DNA from: Zymoseptoria tritici IPO323 | Lineage: Eukaryota; Ascomycota; Dothideomycetes; Mycosphaerellales; Mycosphaerellaceae | NCBI RefSeq assembly: GCF_000219625.1 | Contig: NC_018205.1 | Span: 496,001-560,000 of the forward strand | Reading direction: 5' to 3' | DNA: 64,000 bases | Shown: positions 22,030-34,319 of the stretch, piece after piece | How positions within the stretch are numbered: position 1 is the first letter of the stretch | How the letters are laid out: every line of letters starts with the position of its first letter | Program-made: the position numbers and the translations under genes | Notes under the pieces: model-generated | The model's input: the letters and a program-made list of their open reading frames with translations, nothing else | What the model was told of the DNA's origin: nothing | Databases searched by the model: none

Positions 22030-22975
22030 TTAGATTGTCTTATACTTATGTTTACAGGTTGCGACAGGAGCACAGTATAGTTGCGATATTAGTTCTAGCA
22101 AGATTAGTTAAGTTTTGTTCGGTACGTAAGTCTTACTTACCTTTCTTTTAAACTCGAGTAGCTGTTCCTTGCTTAACGGAAAACTACTTATTAGCACCTA
22201 TTCCTTCTCTTCTATAGAGACCTCTTAGATTTTCTTCTTAAGCAAGCTAACTACTAGAACCGCTAGAACTTCGATATTCTCTCGAAGGTAGTCTCTTATA
22301 AATTAGGTATGTAAATCGTTCTGTCTACGAGAAAAATTATACAAGACGTTACTTAAAGAGATATGTTTAAAGCTAAGTTTAGCGCAAAGGCGCGCATAAT
22401 GCTTCTTAAGCATGTCCTCCCTGCCTACTCTTATTAGCCTCGACATAGGTTAGATACTATAAAACTTACCTGTAACAAAAACGATTAGCAATCGGTGTAG
22501 TCGTTTTAATATGTAAGCGCTCCTTTCCCCTCGCAACAACTCTAACTAGGCTGTTCTATCTGTAGAGCTAATTTTGGACGTAAGTCCTTAGAATTCCTCC
22601 AGATCCTTCTTAGCAAACGTTGCTTGCTCGTATTCGTACGCCTGTATTAAGCATTTAAGCTTATCTATCTCTTTTATCTATCGACCCTCTTTAGTCCTGC
22701 CCTCTTTATAGTCTAGCTAGGCGCTTGTAATCTTATCGGCAAATGCTGCGTTATAGGGCTTTACTAAGTCCGCGATAAAGCGAAATGCAAGGCTTTCGCG
22801 CTTATGCTTCTCCTCTAATACGTCTTAGCTTAACAGGCAGCAACAATTAATAAAGTTATCAGCCTACCTTTAGGTACGCCGGCGTATGTTGGTATATCGC
22901 CTACTACCGACTCTGCTAGGTCGTAGTATAGTCCGATAAATATACACTTTATCCGATCTAAGGGGGGCTAACTTT
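22030..22975 (-). pseudogene. HD-domain plus nucleoside-monophosphate-kinase-like protein, left copy
   Basis: Inverted partner of 40640-41585; see there for motifs. It is broken by TAG/TAA codons. Confidence 0.45.
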
Positions 22976-23449
22976 GTTAATAATTATTTACTCGACGTGC
23001 GCATAACTAACTAGTGCAAATCCTCCTATAAGTGCTAGTCGAAAGCTGTAACTTCCTACGCTTTCGGGGGCTTCGACCGTCCTTAGCTAACTAGTTCGTG
23101 GCAAATGCTTTAGGTTTGACATAAGGAAAAGGAATAGAAGCGGAGATTCGTCTAGGGGCGACGGGGCAGACATTATCAGAGAGTATTAGCTTCTACGTTC
23201 GCGTTAAATAATAGAATGTAATTTTGCAAGTAATAAGGCTCTCTAATATACTGCCGCGGGGTTGTCCTAGGTTATGTAACTAGAGCTCTTCCTAAAGCTT
23301 GCTTCTGTCGCAATTAGACCTGCCTCCTTGCTACGTACACCTACGTTCGCAATCTTAGAAGAATAGCCGATAATAAAAAAGTAATTTACGGAGAGGGCAC
23401 GCCTAGAGGTACGCTTACATTAGGCAATACTAGTGTTCTAGCTGTACTA

Positions 23450-24310
23450 ACTTAATAGACAGCTCGATAGACATTAGACGAAGCCTTAAAAACTTTACCG
23501 ACAGGTCGACCGTTAAAGCACTTAGCTTCGCCCTTACTATTCTTTCACTTAGTTAGACAACTTAAAGTTATAAAGCGTACTAGATAGACACGCTTTCTAG
23601 TCGATAGGTGGGACTTTATAGCTCGGCAATACTAGATGCTATACTAATACACTGCTTTAGGGTCGAATCGGTTGCTAATTATAGCTATCGAATAGCTATT
23701 ATATGCATGTTCCCTCTAGCAACCCTTGCTCTATACCTTAACATAGTTAAATGCCTAAAAATAAGCCTGTTCTACGACCTAGCAGAGTCGGTAGTTAGCG
23801 ACATAACACCTGCGGATAATGTTGCAAAAGATAAGAAGTATTAACGGGAAGTGTAGAGCATAGAATATATTAAGTACAAGCTATTAGATCGCATTAAAGG
23901 TTCGAAGCTGTCTAACGAGATCGAAAGCATTTTAGTTCTATAGTGTAAGTTCGAAAAGGGCGAGATACTAGAAAGTTAATTTGTCTAGGACATAGATAAG
24001 TTAGAAATGCTACTCTAGATGCTAGAGTACAAGAAACGTAATAAAGGTAGGGTGAATCTAAGAGAGTTCGCCTACGCGGCAACTAAGATCTACCTAGACG
24101 AGATAAAGAAGTTAGCCGAAGATATTCTAAAGGAGCGGAAAGAATTCTGAATACGCCTAGGACTTACCGAGGAGGAATACGTTAAAGGCGACAATATAAT
24201 AAAAGAGCGATAGGACAGGTACTATAGCAAGTAGACGGCGGCCTATAAGATTTATAGTACTTTAGCAGTCGCCGGCGTTACGGCCTACTAACATTATATA
24301 TACTATTGTA
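23450..24310 (+). pseudogene. HD-domain 5'-deoxynucleotidase-like protein (YfbR/HDDC2 type), left copy
   Basis: The open piece 23608-23844 carries RVESVANYSYRIAIICMF, then SLFYDLAESVVSDITP: the first matches the ESVADHxYRMA region and the second the HDxAES region, with the metal-binding His apparently changed to Tyr by RIP. After a TAG the frame continues with FVxDIDKLEML, matching the conserved FVxDxDKxE motif. Family members hydrolyse deoxynucleoside monophosphates. The length of about 280 codons fits fungal members. Gene order: it diverges from the HD-kinase gene. Confidence 0.6.
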
Positions 24311-24396
24311 TAACCGATATCTTAAGCTCCTACATATAATATTTTAATTGCGGCGTCGTATACGCAAGGAATTAAAAAATTGCGGGGAGAGTAGCC

Positions 24397-24403
<7 letters not shown>

Positions 24404-24434
<31 letters not shown>

Positions 24435-25245
24435 CTTCTATTTACGTCCTTTTAGAGTCTATAACTATATAGGACGGCCTTGCCCTAAAGGTAAGGCAGC
24501 AGATCTATTTACAATTAAAATCTTTTATGTTCTTTAACCTTAGGGGAAAACCCTGTACCTAAGGCAGGACCTATAAGCAGAATCTGCTAAAGGACTTTAA
24601 AATAGCGTAAGACAGAGGAAATTAAACAAGTATCGTTATCTGTAGCTAGGGCTGCAGAATTTTCGTTGTCTGCAGCTAGGGCTGTAGAATTTTTGCGCTA
24701 AGCTTTTTGTAGAATTTTTAGCGGATCCTTCCGCTTCGTACGTACGCTACAAATTCGAAATGTAGTACAAAAGTAGTACAAAATGCTATGCAAAAGCACT
24801 ACAAAAGCAGCTATCTAACTCGCTATCTTCTCTTATCCTTAATATGCCTTTGTAGAACTATATACCGCTTCTAAACGTATACAGCTATATAGGTTAATCG
24901 TAGAGTTGTAGATTCTACCGAGTTCCAGCTCTTTAAAGTACATATATGCTTCCTTTCGAGGGTAACGACGTCTCTACTAGAGAAGGGATATACGATTTCG
25001 ATTCGGATTTTAAGGAGGTACGCGTATAGGATAGAGTAGACTGCTTCTTCTCGTTCGTAACGTAGGGCGGTTCGTTCGAATCGTACCGTTGTTCTGTAGC
25101 TTATATTTCGAGGCGGATTTCGAGAAGGATTTCGGGCGGATTTCGAGAGGTTTTCGAGGAGGTTTCTTCTAGACTGTCTTAGTTTCCCTTCCGAGGAAGG
25201 TACTTACGACGGCCACTGCGTAAAGGTGCAGTCTGTTCGGCCGTC
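24404..25245 (-). mobile_element. Retroposon S2, poly(A) tail (seen as poly-T)
   Basis: Minus-strand copy with a poly-T run from about 24402 to 24434 and its 5' end (ggccgtc complement) at 25245. 13-bp duplications gtagccctagctt (24391-24403) and gcagccctagctt (25246-25258) differ by one C/T. It is the partner of S4. Confidence 0.85.
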
Positions 25246-25599
25246 GCAGCCCTAGCTTAGATCGCGGCCTAAACAGCAGTTTAGGTTACTACCTTAATTT
25301 TCACTTCTTACAATAACAACTACTACTACTACTACTACTGTTACCATTGTCGCTAATTGCTTACATTGTCGCTATACAGCTGCGCTAGTTACTCTAATTA
25401 TTAACAATTATATGTAAGTGCGCGCTAATACGCCGTTTAGTCAGATAAGTGTTATTTTCTTCGACTCTTAAACCTCTTATTAACACTACTACTTCTACTA
25501 CTCTACTGCGCGCGCTCGCAGCTCGCTCGTTACACAATACACACCGCTCGCAATATCGCACCCTCGCGCGCACGTAAAAATAGCTAGTTAGATCCTACT

Positions 25600-26381
25600 T
25601 AATACAGAACTTGGTAAGGCTCGCGACCCTAATCGCCTACGCGGACTCTCTCTCTCCGACGATAACGACGATAAGCTAGCGACTATATCTACTGCAGCTA
25701 TCGCTCCTGCTCCTTAGCTACCTGCCGACCTTCTCGTCTACGATAAGCCTACTACGGCCACCTCTAAAGACTTCTAGTACATCTCCGACCTCTAATAGAA
25801 CGATGCCCTTATTAGAGTACAAAGCAGTAATAAAAACACTAAGAAGAGCGGACGTTAGATGCTTATAAGATACGATTATGTATGCAGAGTTATAGAGACG
25901 GACGAAGGTAATATAGCTCGTACGGCTCTTAGTAAGGCTCGTAGGCTAATAATAAATAACAGGTATTCCGGCGGTTACTAAGTGCGGCTAGTGCGAGGAT
26001 CGCGGACTCGACTGCAAGACTTCTAAGACTCTCGCTGCCTACGCTTACTACTACTATAAGGGCAAGCCTCCGTGTTTTGCTAGAGAGTAGGTAAAGATTA
26101 AGGAGGAGCCGGTAGAAAAGAAGTCTGTATTAAAGGAGGCTGTTAGTAGCATGCGAGGTGAGATAAATAAGGCGTAGGACAAGATCGCTACGTTAGAGTC
26201 GGAGGTGTCGGATTTGAAGCGTAAGATTGGCGGTTTGAAGCATAAGATTAGCGGTTTGAAGGGCATAAAAGGTCAGCTAAAGGAAGAGCTAATTAAGGAG
26301 ATTATAGACGAGGTTAATAACGTGCGGAGCAAGTCAAAGGCTGCTATTACTAAGATTAAGCAGTCGGTGTTGCAGTATTAG
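25600..26381 (+). pseudogene. E copy 2 ORF-C: Cys-rich plus coiled-coil protein
   Basis: Same organisation as copy 1. It carries the 21-bp duplication in the coiled-coil part (26221-26264) and ends at TAG 26379-26381. Confidence 0.5.
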
Positions 26382-26727
26382 CGTGCTGTTAACGAGAAGT
26401 TCGGTAGACTAGGCGTAATAGATTAATAGATAGATCGATTTAGCCTACGAGCTCTCTACGAGCCTTGCGAGCCTCTATATTAATACCTAAATAAATGCGT
26501 TAGTTGCTGTATATCTCCTTAAATCCCTCGTTTTTACGCTTACGAGCCAGCCGTTTTGGCCTACAAGCACGCCGCGAGCCGTTTTTAAGGAAGAGAATTA
26601 AGATATTAAGCTATTAAGATATGAGATATACGTTTATTGCTCCTTCTAGCTGCGAGCCAGTCCGTTTAGTCCGCGAGCACGCAACGAGCGAGTCGTCGGT
26701 AGCGTGTATTTATTAGATTTGTGTATA

Positions 26728-28500
26728 TTAGTCCTTCTAGTTAGCCCTGCCCTTCTCGGTAAGCTTAATAGTCCGCTCGCTCCGTCTGGTGCTAACAGCT
26801 ACCGGCTCGTTAACCTTCTTCTTCTTCTTCATCTTCTGCTGCTAAACGACCGGCTCGGCGACCTCCTCTAGCATCTCCAAACCCCCTTAATTAACAGTGG
26901 TAGCGGCAGTGGTGGCAGCAGTGGTAGCAGCAGTAGTGGCAGCACTGCTAGGCTCCTTCGCCTTCGACTTTGACTGAGGCGTTGTCATCGTCGTTGTCGC
27001 TGACGAAGAGGGCACCGTCGAGTCCGAACGGATCGCTGGCGCTAGCGCTAGCGCACTGGCTGCTGCGGAGGTAATCGTCGAAGATGCACTGTTCTCCTTA
27101 GCTCGGTTCGCGGTAGCTTCCTTAGCCCTTGCTATATCGTCTAAGCTGTCCGTGTTAGGGTCGAGCAGAATGTAGTCGTTAGGCTGGCTTACCGGCGATA
27201 ATTAAAGGTCGCGGCTAGTAGGGCGTTTGGAGCTAGAGCGTTGCTAAGGCTAAGGGCTAGAGTCCTGCTACGAGGAGCTAAGGGCAGTGCGAGCGGAACG
27301 CGAACGGCTTGCGAGCGCTGCGGACTAGCCTGCGAGCGTCTTGCTGTTGCTGCCGGACGGACCTGCGAGTGTCTTGCTGTTGCTGCCGGACGGACCTACT
27401 ATAGCTATTGTAAGGTAGCGAGCCTCCGGTGCGAGCTAGCTTGCAAGTAGGTAACTCTTGCCTGCGGGGATCTCCCTGCCGTCGACGCTAGTGTAGCTAT
27501 TAGTCTATATAAACGGATAGTGAATAACGCCGTCCTTGTCCTTAAATATACGCCTATTAGGGTGTAGGACAGTGCTATCGGTCTGCACATCGTAACTAAT
27601 TATATACTAGAATGTAGGCTCGCCGTTCTTCTTTACGGAGCGTTTTAGGTCTATATATACCTAGCTATCGTCGTAATTCTTCTAGCCGCTAGAGTAGATA
27701 ACGTAAGTAATCCGAATAGTCGCCGAGGGAGCCCTGCCGGTTGTCCTTAGATTAAACAGCTGTATTATCCTAATCGTAGTATTCGCAGCAGCTACGTTGT
27801 TAGCGCCGAGCTTAATAGGCTAATTCCTGCTATACTCCCTTGTTAAATAGATGTCGTAGTAGGGCTTCTTGTCTCGCTGCTACTTCGTAGCTACGCTCTC
27901 GTTTAGCAGATACTCTAAGAAGAGCCTTCTACGGTTATGTTTCTTAGCGGCCTTAAGAATAGTGTCTATCTCGGCAACAACGCCCTAAGCTTACTATAAG
28001 ATCTTATTACGTTTGTCGGAGTATACCGGCGTCGCATTATCGTCGGCGTCCTTACTATCTACAGGCTCCGGATCTATAAGGGTAACGGTGTGAAGGAAGC
28101 ACTTAGTAGTAAATAGTAGCAGTAGCTTGTCCTTATTGTCCTAGGCACCGCCCCTCGCACTCTTGTTGTTAGCTAACAGCTCCCTCAAACGCTTGGCCTT
28201 CTTAGCCTCCTTTAATAAGTTGGCGGCAGCGTTAGGTAACTTACGGGCCTTCGTCTTAGCCGCCTTCTTTATCTTAGTGTTCGCACGGCTCTGCGGAATG
28301 TACATGCCCTCGCGAGCACCGGAGCTAGGAGGGGTAGGCTAGCGCTCGTAGTCGCTCGCAGGCTCGTCGTCGTTGCTCGCCGGAGCTGCTTGCGAGGGTA
28401 GAGGGCAGCCGCAGAAACCACAGTTCTTATCGCCGAGATTAGCATAAGAGGTGTAGGGTAGTGCCGCAGGGTTGCGGCAGAACTAAGAGGTAGCTATAAG
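26728..28500 (-). pseudogene. E copy 2 ORF-B: unknown protein
   Basis: Stop codon at 26728-26730. It lacks a 30-bp stretch near its C-terminus that copies 1 and 3 keep. There are many RIP stops, and the start is uncertain. The surviving plus-strand ORF at 27241-27450 is antisense and not a gene. Confidence 0.5.
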
Positions 28501-28580
28501 ACGGCTGTATATAAGGAACGGAGGTAAGCAGGAGGAAGAGGAAGGCTAGGAGGGCAGGAGGGCATAGCCTTGTATATTGT

Positions 28581-30526
28581 TCAATCGAATGCAAAGCTAT
28601 TAGCGCGGAAGAAGTCCCTTATACGGTCACGCGGCTGTAACTTAGCGCCCTTCGGAGGGGTCTAAAACTCCGCGAGCTCGTTGCCGGCCGCAAGGTAACG
28701 AGCGGCAGTATCGCGGAGGTAGAGATATGCATCTACATGGATCTTATTATTGTTAGCGTCCAGCTCGCGACCATCGAGCGTCGCCGGATAGCTACTAGCT
28801 ACTAGGATATCAGAAGCCTACTACAGAGTCGGCGGGGGAAGGTATGCAAGAAGATCTGTTAATAGTTAGCGCTCGCTACTACTCGCAGAACGCTCGTAAC
28901 GCTAGTAGGCTAAGAAGCTGGCCTACAAGCTTACAACCCTACACCGCTCTATAACCTTAGTCGTCTCGCAACCGCTCGCAACCGCTCGCGAGCCGCTCGT
29001 ACGTAGGGGATACTAACCGAATTGAGCATGCTGATCTACTATCCGCTGGATACGCGGATGCTCTGCGTCAAGGTATATTCCGCGATCCTCTACGCTATTA
29101 GGAGGATAGTCGTAGTTGTAAGTAGGAATACTAGGCAAGTGCCCTTCGACTTCAGGCTGCTTTCGAATAGCGTAGTTGTTATAGCTGTTAATAAACAGCT
29201 CGACTGTAAACCGGAGGATTGGAACGTAGACTGCAAGGAACGCTACACGGTTAGCCCTACTATCCTCGCTGTAGAGGCCTTTATCGCGAAGCCGGTTAAA
29301 GAAATCACGCCATCGATTCCACCCTACAGCTGCACTAAGACCCTAGAAGCGCTCTATCGTTTAATTGCCCTTGCTCGTTGTGTACTAGAAGCTATCGCGG
29401 AACTTAATGCTCTAACCCTCCTAAAGTTCACGGCAGAAGAGGTGTATATCAGCTATTAAAGGAGTCTCTACGCCGTGATCCGCCCGCATAATCTGTGTGT
29501 AAATAGAGTTAGCAGAGCTGCAGAGCTGCAAGCATAGTACAACCGGTTGCGAGCCTACCTTTAGCGTAAAGCTAAGTTCTCGGACTGTATCTAAATACTG
29601 CTTAGAGACCGAGAAGACCGTCTTGGCTATAGTGCCTACGTAAATCTATATAATCTTCTGTGTATATATATCGATACAGGCGTAAAAGCAGATGCCGAAG
29701 ATCTCGAACTTGTAGTAGGCATCTACCGACCATATATAATTAGGACCCTTGGCCTTTAGACGACTACGCTTAACATCCTTACGACCACCCTTCCGGCAGC
29801 GGCGAGCATTACGACCTGTAGGATTAAGGGAATACGAGATGTCGGCTATGCGATCCCTACGAGCAGACAGGCGTTAGCGTACGAGCTAGGCAAAGGAGTT
29901 TACGAGCAAGGGAAGCAGCGTAAACTGGAGTTTACGAGCGGACGAATTAAGCCTGCGAGCGGACGAATTAAGCCTACGAGCGGACGTAGCCAGCCTGCGA
30001 GCGGACGCAGCCAGCCTGCGAGCGTATATACAGACCTTCTAATAATGTTGTATTCCTTGCGCAGGTGCCTTGCTAATCGTTTGTATCTATAGTTATCTAA
30101 TGCACTACCTGCAATTGTCCCCTCTAACACTATCTGTATAACCTTATTGTGTTTAGGCTGGCCATCTCTTAGGATCCTTCGATACAAGCCTAGCTTCTTC
30201 CGGATATCTACTAATTACTATAGGCTAATCTCGAAGCCGTCCTTCTTTAGGCATCTTAACAGCAACTCGTCCTTTGTGTCCTACTTCTAGAAGAGCTCCT
30301 TAATCCTTGCATACAGCAGTGCCTAATAGTCCTTATCTTAATAGATCCTCGGATGCGTAGACAGCTGCTACCGAGCCAGTATCCGTCTGAACGTTCGAGG
30401 CTTAATAGCTACTTGCTGCTCTTCCCTTAGCTATTGAACGACGTCGTCGTAGGTCTATTCGGAGACCCTAAGAAGGAGCTCGATCTCGGTTTGAAGGTAG
30501 TCGATGTTAAGGGCGGCGCGTAGCAT
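28581..30526 (-). pseudogene. E copy 2 integrase-like transposase, full length
   Basis: ATG complement at 30524-30526 (MLRAALNIDYLQTEIELLLR) and TGA at 28581-28583. The N-terminus is a helical DNA-binding-like region. The middle carries the RHLRKEYNIIRR motif. A repetitive GC-rich stretch (29880-30030) with about 27-bp units lies where I infer an intron. Then come the DDE core and a long C-terminal region. It is RIP-decayed. Confidence 0.6.
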
Positions 30527-30694
30527 GGCGAGAGGGTGTTGAGGGTGTTAAAAAGAAGAAGAACGATGTTGCGAGCAAGAGAGGTAGACGTTGCGAGCGT
30601 TTAGCGCTTACTAAGCGCAATATCGATAAAACGAGGTTTTGAGAAAATGAGAATTGAGGTAGTGACCTAAACTGCTGTTTAGGCCGCGATCCTT

Positions 30695-32117
30695 GCAGGC
30701 CTACTCGAACGCTTCGATGTTCTCCTCACTCAGCTGCAGCCTGCAACAGAATGGCTGAGATCATCACGATTGAAGTCTTGCTATAAGCCTTGCTCATCTT
30801 TGCCGATTGTTTGCTCGCTGATGCCCTCCCTCGCGCTTACGGCAAGAAAGTTGTTCAGTCTGTCGCGTGCTCGCAGCTTGCAGAATTACTCTATCAAGCG
30901 CGCGGCAGACAGTATTACTTGTTGCCGACTGCTTACTGTCCCATCTTCTTTGCGGCAGTAGTGCACTATACACTCGGATACCACTTGTTCTCTACTCTCC
31001 ACTGCATGTCGGCTTATGTAGCATAGCGATGCACAGTTGTATAGAAGGAGGGCCATGGAGGCCTACCTACAATGTAGTGTCAGACCTCAGAGATAGAGCG
31101 TGTCGTAAAGTGTTGCAAGGAGCATGCCCTAAGGGTTGACAATCGATGTAAGCACATATCCCCGCATTCATGGTGCCGATACTAATGATGAGGAGGGAAA
31201 CACTGCCAGCCTAAAGAGCAGTTCTGCCCACAAGTCTATATTGAGTACTGCAAAAGACATAACGATGATTCCCCTTGTCGTAAGCATGATTTCCACAGTA
31301 CAACTCAGGCCAAGCCTAACCGAGGCAGTCTTTTGCCAGTTACGTACTCCTGGCTTTTTGGATTACGTTTCGCCTTACTGAATCTCGATTAAGGCAAGTG
31401 CGGAACTGAAGTAGTGACTGATGAAGATTGCAAGAGCGCTGGCGTCCTGGGAGATGAACATACCCAACGTCAACCTGGTTAGAAGGCTACCCAGGTCTCA
31501 AAAACAGGTAGAAGCCGGAATGACCCTTAGGGAGGAACTGAGACGAGGTTGGCGTAAATGAACTTGGGGCCAAAGTGTAGGCTAGTTGACGCCAAGAGAA
31601 GAGTATCAGCCTGCTGCATACTATCACCGATAGAAAAGAACTAACGGGGCAAGTTACGAATAGAGAAGTGTTGGTTGGTATATTGTCTTCATGAGAACGA
31701 CCAGGTAGTTGGAGCGGGAAGGAATGAATTAGGCTGTAGTTCTTGGTTGAGGAAGCTTATGGCATGCACAACCTTTCTATGGGGGCCTGAGGCACTGATA
31801 TCCACATCTAAAAGGATTCATTTCGTTCGTGCCATTTAACAGCTGATACACAAAAGCCCGTCCACAACTATGAGCCGGAAATCACTGGCGGTAGTAAAGC
31901 TGCACCTTGGACAGTCGTTGGCGCGACGCCAGAAGCAGTTGGTTTTCGGGAAGCCGACCGTCATTGTCCATAATGGAATTCGTGTCTTGCTTGCTTCCTG
32001 CATCGGCTGCCTCGCTTTCCGGGAATTCGTCCTAGATCAAAGCCTGGACTTCGATGTTCGTTAGGTAGCGCGATACATTTCGGCATTCCCGGCGTATATG
32101 TTTGAACACTCCAGCAT
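30695..32117. other. Un-RIPed single-copy spacer between the arms
   Basis: Normal composition, no inverted partner. Apart from the displaced end of the zinc-finger gene at 32032-32117 I see no convincing gene; short open frames at 30770-31381 and 31870-32064 lack family signals and at least one starts with TTG. Read on the minus strand it continues the locus that was cut at 7393. Confidence 0.6.
32032..32117 (-). pseudogene. Displaced 3' end of the zinc-finger gene that starts at 6943
   Basis: Removing E copy 1 and one TA duplication and joining 7393 to 32117 (minus strand) keeps the frame for 29 further codons to TAG at 32034-32032. The join completes a C-X2-C-X12-H-X4-C finger with the same X12 and X4 spacing as the finger before it (C-X9-C-X12-H-X4-H). 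The gene would encode about 179 residues. Confidence 0.8.
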
Positions 32118-32260
32118 TAGGATGGCGGCCCATAGTGACATTTAGGCGGATTCATCGATTCTGAAAAACCTCGTTTATCGATGTTAAGGCTTACTAAGCG
32201 CTCGCAACGTCTACCTCTCTTGCTCGCAATAGCGTTCTTCTTCTTTAAACCCTCACCACC

Positions 32261-32262
<2 letters not shown>

Positions 32263-32304
<42 letters not shown>
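32263..32304. repeat. Hexanucleotide microsatellite (CGCCGT)n
   Basis: About seven tandem gccgtc units just upstream of the integrase ATG in E copy 3. Confidence 0.9.
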
Positions 32305-32329
32305 AACCCTCGCCCTCACCACCCTCGAC

Positions 32330-34258
32330 ATGCTACGCCCTCGCATCGATATCGACCACCTTCGAGAGGAGATCGAGCTCCTTCTCAGAGTTTCTAAGTA
32401 GACGCAGGACGCCGTTATCTAATAGCTAAAGGACGAGAAGGGCGTGTTAATTAGCCTACGAACATTCCGCGAGAAGCTCCAGGCATAGGGCATATTAACA
32501 CGGCCAAAGGTCTACAAAGATGTAGAATATAGAGCACTGCTATATACAAGGATTAAGGAGCTCTTCTAGAAATAGGACTCGAAGGATAAGAGGCTGCTAA
32601 GGAACTTAAAGAAGGACGGCTTTAAGCTCTTATTAAGGCAGTTAAGAACGATCCGGAAGGAGCTAGGCTTATATCGATCAACTCTAAGGGCCGATTAGCT
32701 GGAGCACGATAAGATTATACGGATAGCGTTAGAGGGGACGATTGCAGGCGGTGCTCTAGATAACTATAGATACAAGCGGTTGGCAAGGCACCTACGGAAG
32801 GAATTCTACCTAATAGGAAGGTCTGTATACACGCTCGCAAGCACGCTCGCAGGCTAGATTCGTCTGCTCGCAAGCACGCTCGCAGGCTAGATTCGTCTGC
32901 TCGTAAACCCTAATTTACGCTGCTTCCCTTGCTCGTAAACTCCCCCGCCTGGCTCGCACGCTAACGCTCGTCTGCTCGCAGGAATCGTATATCTCACATC
33001 GCGTATTCCCTTAATCCTGCAGGTTATAATGCACGCCGCCGGAAGGGTAGTAAGGAGGATGTTAAGCGCGGTCGTCCAAAGGCTAAGGGCCCTAATTATA
33101 TATAGTCGGTAGATGCCTACTACAAGTTCGAGATCTTTAGCATCTGCTTCTACGCCTATATCGATGTATATATACGGAAGATTATTTGGATCTACGTAGG
33201 CACTATAGCTAAGACAGTCTTCTCGGTCTCTAAGCAGTATTTAGATACAGTCCGAGAACTTAGCTTTATACTAAAGGTAGGCTCGCAACCGGTTGTGCTA
33301 TGCTCGCAGCTCTGTAGCTAGCTCTGCTAACTCTATTTATATACAGATTATGTAGGCGGATTACAGCGTGGAGACTCCTATAATAGCTAATATACACCTC
33401 TTCTGCCGTAAACTTTAGGAGGGTTAGAGTATTAAGTTCCGTAATAGCTTCTAGTATACAACGAGCAAGGGCAATTAAACAATCGAGCGCTTCTAGGGTC
33501 TTAGTACAACCGCAGTATAGAATCGATAGTGTAATCTCTTCTACCGGCTTCGCGATAGAGGCTTCTATAGCGAGGATAACAGGGCTAACCGTATAGCGTT
33601 CCTTGCTATCTATGTTCCAATCCTCCGGTTTACGGTCGAGCTGTTTATTAACAGCTATAACGACTACGCTATTCGGAAGCAGGCTGAAGTCGAAGGGCAC
33701 TTAAAGGGAATCCCTACTAAGAACTATAAGTACCCTCCTAATAGCGTAGAGGATTGTAGAATCTACCTTAACACAGAGCATCCGCGTATCTAGCGGATGG
33801 CGGATCAGCATACTTAATTCGGTTAGTATCCCCTACGTACGAGCGGCTGCGAGCGGCTGCGAGCGGTTGCGAGACGACTAGGGTTAAGGAGCGGTGTAGG
33901 GATTATAAGCTTGCAGGCCAGCTTCTCGCCCTACTAGCGTTACGAGCGTTTTACGAGTAGTAGTAAGCGCTAACTATTTACAGATCTTGTTATATACCTT
34001 CCTCCGCCGACTCTACTATAGGCTTCCGAGATGCTAGTAGCTAGTAGCTATCCGGAGACGCTAGATAGTCGCGAGCTGGACGCTAACGAGGATAAGATCT
34101 ATATAGAAGTATATCTGTACCTCCGCGATGCTACCGCTCGTTACCTTACTGCTAGCAATAACCTCGTAGAGTTTTAGACCCCTCCGAAGGGCGCTAAGTT
34201 ACAGCCGCGTAACTGTATAAGGGACTTCTTCCGTACTAATAGCTTTGCATTCGACTGA
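32330..34258 (+). pseudogene. E copy 3 integrase-like transposase
   Basis: ATG at 32330 (MLRPRIDIDHLREEIELLLR). The N-terminal part (about 180 residues) is helical. A GC-rich repeated stretch ending CCTGCAG at about 33022 looks like an intron, because the core resumes in another frame. The core shows the first Asp (SVDAYYKFEIF), the second (AYIDVY) and a Glu in GNxTIERF before a long basic tail with IRKQAEVEGHLKG. This is the DDE fold used by integrase-like transposases that act on DNA ends. The frame ends at TGA 34256-34258. It carries many TAG stops. The minus ORF 33266-33700 is antisense. Confidence 0.65.
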
Positions 34259-34319
34259 ACGATATATAAGGGCTAGCCCTCCTACTCTTCCTCTTCCTCT
34301 TCCTCTTGCTTATTATAGC

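Larger units (their letters stand above)
18775..24403. other. Segment D, left copy: RIP-decayed host-like DNA
   Basis: A 5.6-kb block that lies outside any transposon boundary I can find, inverted and nearly indel-free relative to 39212-44840. It contains the dead genes listed separately. Because it borders normal DNA in the right arm once Copia-1 is removed, it looks like a former host region hit by RIP after being duplicated. Confidence 0.6.
25259..30692. mobile_element. E element copy 2, full length with both TIRs
   Basis: 5.43 kb with inverted ends: agatcgcggcctaaacagca at 25259 and its complement ending 30692. The TIR is about 44 bp and contains an internal palindrome (cctaaac-agca-gtttagg). 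The flanking dinucleotide TT (25257-25258 and 30693-30694) suggests a 2-bp duplication. ORF-C is on the plus strand; ORF-B and integrase are on the minus strand. Confidence 0.85.

Noticed and set aside
25310..25331. CRISPR-like or functional triplet array (tac repeats near the E end)
   Set aside because: Simple trinucleotide microsatellite, six units in copy 2 and five in copy 3, with no spacers.
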